DNA of 64,000 nt from Agrobacterium tumefaciens (GCA_025559845.1 CP048471.1:124001-188000); one strand, 5' to 3'. Counted from the first letter of the stretch, positions 7,720-17,801 are shown. Numbers and translations are program-made. Notes: generated from the sequence alone by a model not told the origin.

Positions 7720-8613
7720 TTATCCATGGTGTATCGGCCTAGTGCCAAATCCAGAGAAACTCACTCCGCATCCAGCTCTCTGAATGGCCATGATAAATCC
7801 TATCATTTGCGACCTTTTTGCCAGAACTGAAGGCTCCCTGATTTCGATAACCAGTCGGGCTGCAATTGAAGGATTTCTACGTAGTGTATCTTTGAGTGAT
7901 GCCCACCAGACATCGTCAACGGCAGATAATACCGAGACTTCACAACCGAGCTTGATTTCCGTGCGTTCTCTCAAACGTTTAATCGCCGACTGGACGACGT
8001 ATCTATCAAACGCACGTGTGAGCCGGAGCCTTTCCAGAACCCTCAAGAAAACTCCTGCCCCGATCACTCGGTTGCCGTTTTTGACCGCCCGTGCATGACT
8101 TTTGTAGTATGGATATTCCGTGCCATTTCCACTCGTTTCCAGTGGATACTCAACCAGTTCTAACTCCTGTTTGGCGAGCGCGTCATAAACCGCGACAGCG
8201 ATCGCCATATCCTTACGATATTCGTTGATAGCGAGCCATGATGGCGATCCATATCCAATATCGTGATGTCCTGTCCCCTCGTCGCTATCAACGCTCATGG
8301 CGACACTTATCTTGGTTCGACCTAGATCGATCGGCCGCTCGCAACAAAGCAGTAGAGCCGGATGAACTCTTGAGAAATCGATTTCGCTGTCCCAGCCCCA
8401 CCCTTGGATACGCAATCCGCAAGGTTCGATTGTAAGAGCACCGAGAGAGTCGGGCAGTATAGATTCGGTTCGACGGCACACGGCGTGAAGCACTCTCGCC
8501 GCAACTCCGTCGCCGTAACACTTCGCAATTTGGGGTAGGTTCTCTAGAGTCAGTCGAATGGAATTTCGCTCAGTTTTTATTGGGATGCTTAACTGATCAA
8601 CGTTTACCCTCAT
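7720..8613 (-). CDS. Degenerate, truncated EAL-like protein
   Basis: A 297-residue protein whose second half aligns in pattern with EAL phosphodiesterases, such as its neighbour at 8922-9935, but lacks the catalytic signature. The EAL position reads YPYYKS, the ELTET position is EIREPS, and the LDDFGTG position is SFSGFGT, after which the protein ends within ten residues. The N-terminal 140 residues resemble a worn GGDEF-like region. It cannot hydrolyse cyclic di-GMP by the known mechanism; it could bind it or a protein partner, or be decaying. Its start overlaps the stop of the small membrane protein (ATGA at 8610-8613), so translation is coupled. Confidence 0.6.
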   Translation of the reverse strand: MRVNVDQLSIPIKTERNSIRLTLENLPQIAKCYGDGVAARVLHAVCRRTESILPDSLGALTIEPCGLRIQGWGWDSEIDFSRVHPALLLCCERPIDLGRTKISVAMSVDSDEGTGHHDIGYGSPSWLAINEYRKDMAIAVAVYDALAKQELELVEYPLETSGNGTEYPYYKSHARAVKNGNRVIGAGVFLRVLERLRLTRAFDRYVVQSAIKRLRERTEIKLGCEVSVLSAVDDVWWASLKDTLRRNPSIAARLVIEIREPSVLAKRSQMIGFIMAIQRAGCGVSFSGFGTRPIHHG

Positions 8614-8798
8614 CCTAAAAGGCCTCGCGAATGCCAGCCAATCAGTACACCAAATAAAAGGGATAAGAGGGCAACGGCTAAAACCGTCACATACCCTGCA
8701 ACTAGAAAGCCAACCAACAAGCCAGAAATAGCGAATATCATCCCCAAGAAAAACACGGGTGTTACCTGGACAGTAGGCACATTCTCTCTAGCCGGCAT
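8610..8798 (-). CDS. Two-span small membrane protein coupled to the EAL-like gene
   Basis: A 62-residue protein with two adjacent hydrophobic spans (VFFLGMIFAISGLLVGFLVA and TVLAVALLSLLFGVLIGW). The start ATG 8796-8798 is supported by GGAGG 9 bases upstream; the longer open frame from 8918 is rich in unlikely residues. Its stop overlaps the start of the degenerate EAL-like protein by ATGA. The pair may form a membrane-anchored signalling unit; this is inferred only from coupling. Confidence 0.6.
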   Translation of the reverse strand: MPARENVPTVQVTPVFFLGMIFAISGLLVGFLVAGYVTVLAVALLSLLFGVLIGWHSRGLLG

Positions 8799-8921
8799 GT
8801 TCGCAACCTCCGATGTTCTGCAAATGGGCTGGGAAATACGATCGGAATCGCTTGGCGGACCATGCGCAGCACCTGCTTGAAATGCGACCGTCGTTTGAGC
8901 GCTATCGGGCGAACGCATTGA

Positions 8922-9935
8922 TCAGAAAAATCGATCCGCAGTTACTCTCTGCGGCCAAACTTGACTGAGGCCACCTGCATGGTCGCCGAGTGTTTTTTCA
9001 CAATAGGGACGTTCCGCCGCATGCATTCTCTGACCTGCTGGCAAAGGCCGAGAAATGCCATAACCCTGAAGATGCGTTGCACCAGACAACGCAGCCAACT
9101 GAGCCTGCTCTACGGTCTCAATACCCTCCATTACAATGATCGGAGAGTAGCAAGAGGCAAAATTTATAAAGTGCGCAAGTGACTCATCATAGAAGGTCGA
9201 GGGCCCGATAGGATCCAAAAAAGACCGATCAATTTTGACAATATCGAAGTCGAGCAAACGCACCAAAGCTGGTGACGCATAGCCCGTCCCGAAGTCATCG
9301 AGAGCAATTTTACAGCCCACCTCACGGACTTCAGCCAGCATCGCTGATGTCGATGCCATATCTGAAAGTGGACGTGTTTCAGTGAGTTCGAGGATCAAAC
9401 GCGATGCAAGATCGGGACGAGAGCGGATCTGACCCGATATTCCATGCCAAGCAGCACGATCAGATAGGTTATCGGCTGATATGTTGCACCCGAAAACCGC
9501 ATCGCGGTCACGATCCAACTCGCTGAGCACAAGCCGCAGCATGTTCTGATCAAGCAGTGAGATGTGACCGGAGGCCTCCAGCTGTGGAATGAAGCTACCA
9601 GCACCATAAAGGATACCATCCACACCCTGTATAGTAGCTAGACACTCTTGATAAAATACACCATCGGAAGCGGCGACTGGCCGAACCGCTTGCGTATTGA
9701 ACCCCGCCCGACCATCAGCAATAGCCGATTTGATGGCATCAACGTGCCCTTCGCCTAATGAGCCCTGGTGATCAAACATATTCGCCTCCAACTGCCCGGA
9801 AAAGAGTGTGCTCAAAACGTGCTTGGCCGAAGCCAAGCCCAGAAAATCGCCCACAGTCACTCCGCTTATATTTATGAACGAAGGCCTCGCCAGCACCTTG
9901 AGGCACAGACAGGCCGAACAACCAACGGCATCCAC
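8922..9935 (-). CDS. EAL-domain cyclic di-GMP phosphodiesterase
   Basis: A 337-residue protein whose EAL domain covers about residues 62-310. Key motifs are present: ECL at 97-99 in place of EAL (the metal-binding Glu is kept), NISADN, ELTET, LDDFGTGYAS, VKIDRSF, EGIET and LQGYGISRP. It should cleave cyclic di-GMP to pGpG and so favour motility over attachment. The first 60 residues match no sensor domain I know, and the true start may be an internal Met at residue 53. It is on the same strand as the degenerate EAL pair, separated by about 120 bases. Confidence 0.85.
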   Translation of the reverse strand: MDAVGCSACLCLKVLARPSFINISGVTVGDFLGLASAKHVLSTLFSGQLEANMFDHQGSLGEGHVDAIKSAIADGRAGFNTQAVRPVAASDGVFYQECLATIQGVDGILYGAGSFIPQLEASGHISLLDQNMLRLVLSELDRDRDAVFGCNISADNLSDRAAWHGISGQIRSRPDLASRLILELTETRPLSDMASTSAMLAEVREVGCKIALDDFGTGYASPALVRLLDFDIVKIDRSFLDPIGPSTFYDESLAHFINFASCYSPIIVMEGIETVEQAQLAALSGATHLQGYGISRPLPAGQRMHAAERPYCEKTLGDHAGGLSQVWPQRVTADRFF

Positions 9936-10471
9936 GGCGGCTGCGTGAATCGGGACAGAAAGACTTGCCTATGAAGAAAGTCTAGCCGTCATGAAGAGCA
10001 GTGTAGAAGATATATTTCGCAGATAGAACGGCGTGGGACCGGCATATTCTGCCAATCGTCAGGCCATTGTCGCCAGACGTTGTACATTTATTGTTTTCGT
10101 GGGACGCACGACGAACCGCCTCAGTACAAAAGATATATGCGTATCCTGGTGGCACGGTGAATAAAGCACCAGTGAGATTAGCCGATCTTCATAGACATTC
10201 CTTGTTTCTGATTTACGCAATTCTCCGTGGGCGGGGAAGTGTTGTGCCGGTTACCCCATTGGATCATCGAGCAGCGATAGATGTACTGGTCGATCTTTAC
10301 CCTCCGAAACATAGTGTGAAACGACGTGGGGGGGGTGGCTGGTAAAATATCCGTCGCCTGAAGCGGGCCCTCGCCCATAGAACAAATGGCCCCCCGAAGT
10401 CGGAGCTGGAGGCGCTCAAACTTCGGGGGGCCAGAAAGTGATGAAGCAAATTGCTGCTGTGTGAGCTTGCC
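9936..10471. other. Intergenic region, only a hairpin seen
   Basis: Between the EAL gene and the 3' end of autotransporter 1. It contains the strong inverted repeat at 10388-10432. A 92-codon plus frame from 10067 shows no family resemblance and no ribosome site. Confidence 0.5.
10388..10432 (-). terminator. Hairpin downstream of autotransporter 1
   Basis: Perfect 12-base arms (GGCCCCCCGAAG and its complement) around a 21-base loop, 40 bases past the autotransporter stop. The following T-run on the minus strand is weak, so it may protect mRNA or terminate inefficiently. Confidence 0.55.
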
Positions 10472-13400
10472 TTAGAATTTCACACTAAACTTCGCATTCA
10501 CGCCGTTGTTGGTTGTGCCCGAGCCGAATTGTCCATTGTAGGAGACGCCCAGCTTCGCGGATTTAGTAAGGTGAATGTCAAAGCCTGCCTCGATCAAGGC
10601 GACGTCCCTGGCAATCGGAGCCCCTGAGACCGTGAATGCATCGGATCGGACAAAGCTTGCTGTCGACGTGGCGGTGACGTCGCCATAGCTATGCCTCCAG
10701 CCGATATCGCCGCGCGCCGTCACCAACGTCTCACCGATGTCGAGTTCCGTCGCCGCGCGCAAACCAATCGTGGTGAACCAGGTGTTCATCGTTGCTGAGG
10801 TTACCGACAAAGGTGCTGCGGTAAGACCGACCTCACCAAACTCGTCGCTGTTGAAATGCACAAAACCGGCATTAGCATAGGGTTCGAAAATGGAGCGATC
10901 CATGTTCAACTCATACCCCACCTCTGCGAAGAGCTGCAGTGTTGAGGCGTCATACTCACTGGACAGGCGATCGGATAAGCCAGGAAAAGCGACGTTACGG
11001 TTCATCGAAAGATCGTGCCATGTGTGCGCCAATCCGGAACGGAAATTGAGCGCGGAACTTTCAGACAGCGTCCACTGTGACGCCGCGTAAGTTCCGAGTG
11101 TGTAGTTCTTGCTGTCACCCGACGAAGAGCGTTCGTTCACATCAAAGCTCGAGTGGCCATAACCCGCCATGATACCGACGCGCCATGTATCTACTTCTAC
11201 GTCGATCCCACTGGCAAAACCACTAATTGAGGACGTAACCTCACCGTAAAGCCTGTTGCCATCATGGCTGCCCCATACACCGTAAGCGTCGCTCCAGGCA
11301 AAATATGGCTTTGTGTCCTGCACATCACTGGTGGCGCGCACTCCAAATGTCTGTTGCATGCGGCCATTCATTGTGTTCCGAACGAAATGCGACTGATCAA
11401 CCAGAATCCCGGCCGCTGTCGCGTAGGCTTCACCTGACAGGCGATCAAAACTGGCCCGCGCTTCGTCTGCATTCAACATTAGGAGATCATTATAGAGTGC
11501 AAGGGACGAGCCGGACTGGGCCAAAGTATCCAGACCTCTCGCTGTCGCAAGTTGGTTCGGTGTCTGCGCTACGGTTGGGAAGAGATAACCATGGTCGTTT
11601 GCCAGGGCTATTTTAAGATCGACACTTTTGGGCGCGTATACCAACCCGACATTCAAAAAAGCCGAACTCGATTGGGTGTCGGAAAATACACCGTCGACAC
11701 CGCCATCTGCGTTCAGGATGCGATAGCTCCGTTCGGTCTGGTAACTGGTATCAGCATCGACAGAAACAATGCGGATATTGCTGCCGGCGAGATTGGCTTT
11801 CCCTGTCACGTTGACCAGATCGGAGCGACCGTCACCCGCAATTTCCGTTTCAAAATACGAACCGGGAGCCAGCCGCAAATCGCCGTCGATAGTCAGGGTA
11901 CCGATTGAGTTGCCCGCAGCGAGCGTGCCGCCAGAGGAAATACCGGTTACCGATCCGACACCTGAACCAACAGTCCCGGAGCCACCCAGCTTCGCACCTT
12001 CCAGCACGGTCACGCTTCCACCGAGCACCGCACCTTGACCGGCCTTACCCACAAGCAGGCGACCGTTCTCGACAGTCGTGATGCCCGCAAAATCTGAACT
12101 GTCGGCTGTTAAGAGAAGTGCACCCGGACCGGCCTGAACAATCTCGCCGGTTCCGCTGATTGTGTTCGCTGATATGACATCGCCGGATCGCTTGAAAACC
12201 AGTTTGGCATTGTTGGCGATGTCGCCCTCGATACTACCGGATGTGCCTCCATCGCCGAGTTGAAGTGTACCGGCTTCAATCGTTGTGCCTCCAGAATACG
12301 TGTTCGTGCCGGTCAGCGTAAGGGTGCCAACACCAACCTTGCGGAGGCCTCCTGGGGTCAATTCCTCAGTCTCAATAATCCGGCCTACTCCTTCCAAAAG
12401 TTGGCGATAAGCCTGCGAATATCCGTCGTGAATCACACCTGTAATCTGATCGTTACTTCGAAGTGCACCGGTAACCAAACTTGCGTTTCCGATATAGACG
12501 TCACCAGCGCCGGAAAGTGATCCTACTTCAATAGGGGTCCTTCTGTCAGTGGCGGCCTGAATTGTGCCCGTTTGATCGTTGATGATAGTAGCCGATCCAC
12601 CCTGTCGTTCTCCACCGAAGAGAACGAACCCCTTCGTTCCGTTGGTTAAAGTTGCGCGGTTGAGACTACCGGTACCACCTAGAACGATTAGGCTTGCCTC
12701 GTTGTGCAGATGGGCAGTTCCCCCGTCACTAACACCGACAAGACTAATCACGCTTCCGCTATCAATTTTAAGAGCCGAAGCGCCTAATGTAGAATTGTCT
12801 TGAATTGTGAGAGAACCACCTCGGCTTTCGACTGTTGCAGATCCGAGAGAAGCTCTCTCCGACAAGGCGATGCGCCCCCCTTCCGACAACTTGATATTTG
12901 CGCGACCTGCGATCGAGTCGTGTGCGAATTGCACTGTGAGACGCTCGACAGTAATTTCACTGCTGCCTGCTGATGAGTGGTCACGAAACAGAATTTGGGG
13001 AAGGACATTATCGAGCACGCCACCTGTAACGGCTCCCATGTGCAATTCTATAACGCTTGGCTGTTCCATGCCTATCGAACTTGTGCGCAGTCGAAGATTG
13101 GTGGCCGACGAATCGTTCATGAAGCCGATACGGCCACCGTTTGCCACGGTAATCTGATCCTCCAGCTTTAGCGATGACGTTTTGTCATAAAATGCAAAAA
13201 TGCCCTTATCCATGACGGCAATCTCTTTGGCACTAACCGCTGGAGCGGAGGTGCCTGAGAAAATGAAAACGCCTCCTTGTTCGATTGTGATTTTTTTGGC
13301 AGTCGTTCCCGAAATAGTAGATTGCACTTGATGGCCTTTAATCAGCACATCCGTGCCTGAATCAGGCACTTTTCCAGCCTTCCAGTTACCAACGTCAGTC

Positions 13401-13528
13401 CAGGAGTTGCCAGGACCGACAAACACGGCCTCTTGCGAAAAAGCGGTGACGCTCATTCCCGTGAGGATAGTGGTACTGAGCAAGAGCGTAGAAATCGACT
13501 TACATGCTGACATTCTCTTCACAGGCAT
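10472..13528 (-). CDS. Autotransporter with beta-barrel domain (type Va), copy 1
   Basis: About 1018 residues from ATG 13526-13528. A signal peptide (SISTLLLSTTILTGMSVTAF) is followed by a Gly/Ser/Thr-rich beta-helical passenger with autotransporter-associated repeats (GTLTLTGTNTYSGGTTIEAG). The last 280 residues form the outer-membrane barrel, ending in the Bam signal KFSVKF. The passenger should be displayed on or released from the cell surface; adhesion is the usual role, but no protease or lipase triad was seen. The frame is open 57 codons further upstream, but that part is Arg-rich and unlikely. An alternative start is Met 13513. It is only broadly similar to the second autotransporter at 43933-46938. 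Confidence 0.88.
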   Translation of the reverse strand: MPVKRMSACKSISTLLLSTTILTGMSVTAFSQEAVFVGPGNSWTDVGNWKAGKVPDSGTDVLIKGHQVQSTISGTTAKKITIEQGGVFIFSGTSAPAVSAKEIAVMDKGIFAFYDKTSSLKLEDQITVANGGRIGFMNDSSATNLRLRTSSIGMEQPSVIELHMGAVTGGVLDNVLPQILFRDHSSAGSSEITVERLTVQFAHDSIAGRANIKLSEGGRIALSERASLGSATVESRGGSLTIQDNSTLGASALKIDSGSVISLVGVSDGGTAHLHNEASLIVLGGTGSLNRATLTNGTKGFVLFGGERQGGSATIINDQTGTIQAATDRRTPIEVGSLSGAGDVYIGNASLVTGALRSNDQITGVIHDGYSQAYRQLLEGVGRIIETEELTPGGLRKVGVGTLTLTGTNTYSGGTTIEAGTLQLGDGGTSGSIEGDIANNAKLVFKRSGDVISANTISGTGEIVQAGPGALLLTADSSDFAGITTVENGRLLVGKAGQGAVLGGSVTVLEGAKLGGSGTVGSGVGSVTGISSGGTLAAGNSIGTLTIDGDLRLAPGSYFETEIAGDGRSDLVNVTGKANLAGSNIRIVSVDADTSYQTERSYRILNADGGVDGVFSDTQSSSAFLNVGLVYAPKSVDLKIALANDHGYLFPTVAQTPNQLATARGLDTLAQSGSSLALYNDLLMLNADEARASFDRLSGEAYATAAGILVDQSHFVRNTMNGRMQQTFGVRATSDVQDTKPYFAWSDAYGVWGSHDGNRLYGEVTSSISGFASGIDVEVDTWRVGIMAGYGHSSFDVNERSSSGDSKNYTLGTYAASQWTLSESSALNFRSGLAHTWHDLSMNRNVAFPGLSDRLSSEYDASTLQLFAEVGYELNMDRSIFEPYANAGFVHFNSDEFGEVGLTAAPLSVTSATMNTWFTTIGLRAATELDIGETLVTARGDIGWRHSYGDVTATSTASFVRSDAFTVSGAPIARDVALIEAGFDIHLTKSAKLGVSYNGQFGSGTTNNGVNAKFSVKF

Positions 13529-14228
13529 TTCCCTTCTATTCACAGGGAACACATTGGTCCAATGTGCCCCGTGTTCCGATCGTCTTAACGTCGGGATCCT
13601 CGAGTTTGATATTTGATGTGCAGCCGTAGAATGGGCGTATGCGACCCGCAACGCGCTCGATACTGCGCTTCTCGCCAAACGTACGTGCCTTTCGGCCACC
13701 AGCGCCGTTTAGGAGCTTCTAAGGAGCTATATCTCGAGCAGCCTTGAGTTTTGAGCACACCAGGCGGAACGCAGCTTAGCCATTGTCGAGTTTGACGGAT
13801 CAATCGACAATGCCGGTTGACCACACGATCCCACGCTCGAATGTCGAGTTAAGTCCTGAAATACTTCCCACGCTCTGTGATCTGCCCATCTATCTTTCTG
13901 GTTTGGACGGCCGACAGGCAAACGTCTGTAGTTGCGATTGGGCGTCTTGGGGGCCTACTCATCGCAGTACAACCTGGTGTGGCGAGTACGATAGTTCATC
14001 ATCGGTTTGGTCACGGTACGGAGCCGAGCGTATTATCAGCAACGCCTGGGGCCCAGAAAAAACCTGAGCCGCCGCCAACCTTAAGAACAGCCATTAGAGA
14101 TGTTTGAGGCGCGCCGCTGATCGTTATTCTAGGGTAGCCAATAGCGACTGATTGAAAGGTCGGCATTCGCCGAAGATCACGGAAAGAGCCCGCTAACAAT
14201 TCTTCCAGGAAACGGCAAGAAACGAGAA
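13529..14228. other. Intergenic region, no gene recognised
   Basis: About 700 bases between the autotransporter start and the hydrolase stop. Several frames of 65-95 codons exist on both strands (for example plus 13783-14067), but none has a ribosome site or a known family. The promoter of the autotransporter must lie in the first 100-200 bases. Confidence 0.45.
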
Positions 14229-15347
14229 TCAATGCTCCGGATTGACAATTTGGCTCGCGAGATGAAATGGACTGGACAGGGTTACTCCGATCGCATCGAA
14301 TACGAATGCTCCCGCTCGACCAAACTCTGTGCCTTGCCTTCCGACGCTCTTTTCTAACTGCGGTAGCAACGCCGCGAGTGCCGTATATCGGTCATGATTA
14401 AGCGGACCCGACGCTTCGACATCTGAAACGTCGATAAATTGTACGCCATAGCGCAAAGCAACCCGCTGAACAGCAGGGTTTTCAACATTCAGCGCCCCAA
14501 TCCGTTTAACATCAGCGCCTAGTAGAGACGAAACTTTGAGTGCACGATCATCTCTTGAGACCATAACGGTTAGAGGCGGTTTAAGCCGCCCGACGACCTC
14601 GACCTGTTTCCGAAACACGTCGGCGTCAATATCTGGAGCTGCCAGAACGACCTGAAGTTTGGCAATGACGTCGTCTCGTCCCTGGAAGCGCAATTGGCGC
14701 AAGGCTTCCATGACGAGCCATCCTCCCATGCTGTGCCCGAACACAATGATCTTCCGCTCCGGAGATTGCAGGGCGAGGTTCGATATGACATTCGCGAGTG
14801 CATCTCGTGAATACGTCGCGGACTGTTTGTCCGCGATATAACCCGTGACCTTTGCCTGCGAAGGCCACGAAAACACCACCGGTACGCCATCGATATCCGC
14901 ATCGGCAGCCATCTGTGCTGCCCGGAATAAGGCTTCCTGGTAGCTGTGATTGTACCCATGCACGAAAAGGCCTATCTGCTTCCCTGACTTGGCGATCCGG
15001 CCAAGATGAGTATTGAACTCGAGTTCGCGGAGCATATTCGCGCGTGTCACGACGAAATCTGTCTTGGGATTTGGCGCTCCCCTCGCCCACTCGATTTCTC
15101 CCTTTTCATGCTGAGGCGGAATAGAAATATCAAATCGGGCGTAGTTAGCTCGTGCTGCGCGCTTCGTTCCGAAGCCTTTACCCTGATCGTTTTCCTGGCG
15201 TGTGCTTGCCACGTAGGCGGTTACCGTCTTCGCACCGTGTACTTTTGTACCCCTTGCTTGCAATACGTCCGAGCCCGGCCTGCGTGCGCACGATGAGAGC
15301 GTGATGAGAACGAGAAAGAGTGAAACTAGCAAGCGCATTATGGACAT
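14229..15347 (-). CDS. Alpha/beta-hydrolase lipoprotein (DUF900 type)
   Basis: About 372 residues. The N-terminus RLLVSLFLVLITLSSCARR is a lipoprotein signal with the acylated Cys in the lipobox. The body is a DUF900/esterase-like alpha/beta hydrolase: a VHGYNHSYQEALFR strand-helix for the oxyanion region, the nucleophile elbow GHSMGG, and the later APDID and NHDRYT segments that probably carry the acid and the His. The substrate is unknown; family members sit in the envelope. The start is uncertain: ATG 15347, or TTG 15356, which has AAGGAG at a better distance (9 bases). Confidence 0.8.
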   Translation of the reverse strand: MSIMRLLVSLFLVLITLSSCARRPGSDVLQARGTKVHGAKTVTAYVASTRQENDQGKGFGTKRAARANYARFDISIPPQHEKGEIEWARGAPNPKTDFVVTRANMLRELEFNTHLGRIAKSGKQIGLFVHGYNHSYQEALFRAAQMAADADIDGVPVVFSWPSQAKVTGYIADKQSATYSRDALANVISNLALQSPERKIIVFGHSMGGWLVMEALRQLRFQGRDDVIAKLQVVLAAPDIDADVFRKQVEVVGRLKPPLTVMVSRDDRALKVSSLLGADVKRIGALNVENPAVQRVALRYGVQFIDVSDVEASGPLNHDRYTALAALLPQLEKSVGRQGTEFGRAGAFVFDAIGVTLSSPFHLASQIVNPEH

Positions 15348-15522
15348 ATACGCCAATAAGACGATCTCCTTCTTGATCCTAACTAACGCTCGCAATTGAG
15401 CAACGTGTGCAGAATCTAAGTGACATAGAGGGGATAGTACCCACGCGCGGACGCACCTAACCTCAATAGAATAATGGGAGAAGGTTCTGTTTTGAGGGTC
15501 TCATAATCCAACAATTCCGCGG

Positions 15523-15855
15523 TTATACTACGTGCAACAATAGTGCTCCGAGAAATGATCCGATCAAAGCAGCGAAAACTTTTGCCAATACTATCATTAC
15601 ATCTATCCGCCGATAGGTAATTAAGAACGACACCAGTTCCGATACGACCGCGCCAACGATCATAGACATCGCAACAACACGCCTATTGTTTGGGTACGCT
15701 AGGAGAAAGAGGGCAGATACAACGGCGAAGAAAACAGCACTCACTGCCGCCTTATTAGCAAGTCGTTCACCGCAGTTTGGCCACCAGATTGCGGTGACGA
15801 AAGCAACAATTAGTGAGATCCACGCCAAAACATCGAGTATTTCTACTCCTGACAT
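15523..15855 (-). CDS. Four-span membrane protein, unknown
   Basis: About 110 residues with four hydrophobic helices (LAWISLIVAFVTAIWW, VSAVFFAVVSALFLLAY, VAMSMIVGAVVSELVSFLI, VLAKVFAALIGSFLGALLL). No family was recognised. The ribosome site is poor for both possible starts (15855 and 15879). The gene is isolated between the hydrolase and a non-coding stretch. Confidence 0.5.
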   Translation of the reverse strand: MSGVEILDVLAWISLIVAFVTAIWWPNCGERLANKAAVSAVFFAVVSALFLLAYPNNRRVVAMSMIVGAVVSELVSFLITYRRIDVMIVLAKVFAALIGSFLGALLLHVV

Positions 15856-15879
15856 TCCCGAACATTGCAAGCCACCCAT

Positions 15880-16713
15880 CCAATTGATAATTCACTTCGT
15901 CACCCGGCGATTGAAGCGTACTTCTCCATTCGCCCTCGAAGGCTCTTGCTTGCCTCTGGGTATAGGTGGACGTGACCCAACACCAAATTGCATGCATTCG
16001 GCTGGAAACTAAGGGAAACATTGTCACAGCGCAAAGAAGTAAGAGGGTCATTTCTTGCCAAATTTACCGCCATTTCAGCCACGGCTTGTTCCATAACTTA
16101 TGCTTGGATTTTATCCCACTTCTCGGGTGGTTTTACCGCAGCGGTGATGCGAAGGGGCAATTCGGCATGGGTATTTCAAATTCTTGTCACCATCTCCTCG
16201 GGGGTGAACGCCCGCGCTGAACTGATCGATCCGCGATCAGTAGCGTTCCCCAAGGCCTTGGGCAAAACAAATACTTGGAAGCATCGTTCCTGCCAAGATA
16301 TTACTGCGAAGGACTTTTTTGGACCAACGCTGACTAGGTATCCAGAAACTACGGTCTCAGCGCGAGGGAATAGTAGTTTCCAAAGACGGTGACTGTGGAG
16401 CTACCCGAATATGTTCGCATCGTCATTCGATTATTACTGGAGCTGCGAAGAGGGCCATGCCAAACAAGGTCCACATTGCCAAAGTTTGGCCGGGAGTTCG
16501 GTTCGGCAACCCGTGTGACCACCTGCGCACGGTGTCAACAGAAATTGTATTGGCGGACTAACGAGATCGCGGTCTAATCGAAGGGCCGTGTTGATCCGCC
16601 ATTCCACATCAGGAAATTATCTCATTTTTGTGCCCGGGATGACAAGTTTCGGACTGCCACTCTCCGATCATATTTTCTGCTGCCTATCGAACTCGACCCT
16701 AGAGAGCGACCCG
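15880..16713. other. Long intergenic region, no convincing gene
   Basis: About 830 bases. The longest plus frame (15988-16392, 134 codons) has no ribosome site, an unusual composition and no family resemblance. Minus frames of 64-94 codons are equally unsupported. It may be a decayed region left of the redox cluster. Confidence 0.4.
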
Positions 16714-16730
16714 TTTAAGCCTGCCTTAAG
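16714..16730 (+). promoter_or_regulatory. PmrA/BasR-type box before the L,D-transpeptidase
   Basis: TTTAAG-N5-CTTAAG, a direct repeat with an 11-base period, ending 50 bases before the TTG start. It matches the OmpR-family PmrA/BasR/QseB consensus CTTAAG-N5-CTTAAG at 11 of 12 positions. Confidence 0.65.
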
Positions 16731-16779
16731 GTGAATGCTAGCTATCGAGGATACCTAGTGAACATTCGAGGGATCAATC

Positions 16780-17493
16780 TTGACTTCGCAGAGCCAGCCT
16801 TCAATTCTAGTAACGCGCCGCGCATTCTTTGCCGGCATCGGAACCGTAGCACTCGCAGGTTGTACTACCAGAACGGAGTTGCCACAAGCAGTGCCCGTAG
16901 CGGCGCCCCGACTAGCTACTCCTCCGATGTATTACGCCATGCCCTATGAGCAGTTCCCCATTCCAGAAGTCGACGTTTCCAAGGTCGCCCCGAAATGGTG
17001 GCGCGTGGACGTGGATTATCCAACGGACGAGAAGCCGGGCACAGTTATCGTCGATACGCCCAATCGTTACTTGTACCATACGCAGTCAGATGGTCGGGCG
17101 ACCCGCTACGGTGTTGGCGTCGGGCGCGACGGCTTTCTTTGGTCGGGTCGTGGACATGTGGCCTACAAACGGGATTGGCCGCGCTGGAACCCTCCAAACG
17201 AGATGGTGGCGCGGCAGCCGGAATTGGAGCCTTTCAGTATTGCAAACGGCGGAATGGATCCCGGTCTCAACAATCCCCTTGGATCTCGCGCGCTCTACAT
17301 CCATCAAGGTAATCGGGATACGATCTACCGTATTCACGGCAATCCCGAATTCGCAAGTATCGGACGCGCAGTCTCATCGGGTTGCATACGCATGATCAAT
17401 CAAGATGTCATCCATTTAGCGGATAATGTCCGGGATGGCAGTGCAATTGTGGTGATCCCCGATCGCGACGGAGCGCAGGCTGTATTGAGCTAG
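16780..17493 (+). CDS. L,D-transpeptidase (YkuD family), lipoprotein or Tat-like signal
   Basis: A 237-residue envelope enzyme of the YkuD family, which makes 3-3 peptidoglycan cross-links or anchors proteins to the wall. The catalytic block is clear: HGNPEF with His186 and SSGCIRM with Cys202. The N-terminus VTRRAFFAGIGTVALAGC has twin arginines and a lipobox Cys, so it is exported and probably lipidated. The start is TTG 16780, with GAGGG 7 bases upstream. It is the first gene of a cluster with three thioredoxin-fold proteins; the matching upstream boxes suggest one response regulator controls them. Confidence 0.92.
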   Translation: MTSQSQPSILVTRRAFFAGIGTVALAGCTTRTELPQAVPVAAPRLATPPMYYAMPYEQFPIPEVDVSKVAPKWWRVDVDYPTDEKPGTVIVDTPNRYLYHTQSDGRATRYGVGVGRDGFLWSGRGHVAYKRDWPRWNPPNEMVARQPELEPFSIANGGMDPGLNNPLGSRALYIHQGNRDTIYRIHGNPEFASIGRAVSSGCIRMINQDVIHLADNVRDGSAIVVIPDRDGAQAVLS

Positions 17494-17529
17494 CGGGCAG
17501 AGAGCCGCTTTTTAGTGTCCAAAACCAGT

Positions 17530-17546
17530 TTTAAGGCAGGCTTAAG
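17530..17546. promoter_or_regulatory. PmrA/BasR-type box, second copy
   Basis: TTTAAG-N5-CTTAAG just after the L,D-transpeptidase stop. Its reverse strand reads as box 1 (CTTAAG CCTGC CTTAAA), so it may act in either direction. No gene start is close by. Confidence 0.5.
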
Positions 17547-17784
17547 AGGCGTGTTAGAAAACCATCGTGCTTCTCTGTTGCAGCCTTGGAGTTTTTAAAT
17601 GCCTCTGCCTCTGCCTCTGCCCCGCTGCGTTTGGCGCTGGGCCCTTTCTGGAATGACAGGACGCAAGGGCTGACGAATTCGGCCCGACCATGGACAGAGG
17701 CCTGCTGCGCCTGGCTCTTAGATTTCACGGTAGGAGTGACGCGCCGATGTTCACCAATGCTATGCACGAAGTCACCTCAGCGGG

Positions 17785-17801
17785 CTTAAGGCTACCTTAA
17801 G
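17785..17801 (+). promoter_or_regulatory. PmrA/BasR-type box before the Tat-exported thioredoxin
   Basis: Perfect CTTAAG-N5-CTTAAG, 44 bases upstream of ATG 17845. Twelve matching bases make chance unlikely. Confidence 0.7.

Noticed and set aside
7545..7748. 67-codon minus frame between the MucR-like gene and the EAL-like gene
   Set aside because: It overlaps both neighbours and does not continue the EAL domain in any frame, so it was not called a gene or a frameshift.
15988..16392. 134-codon plus frame
   Set aside because: No ribosome site, odd composition and no recognisable motif.
17595..17620. Triple TGCCTC repeat
   Set aside because: Three copies are too few to call a functional tandem repeat.
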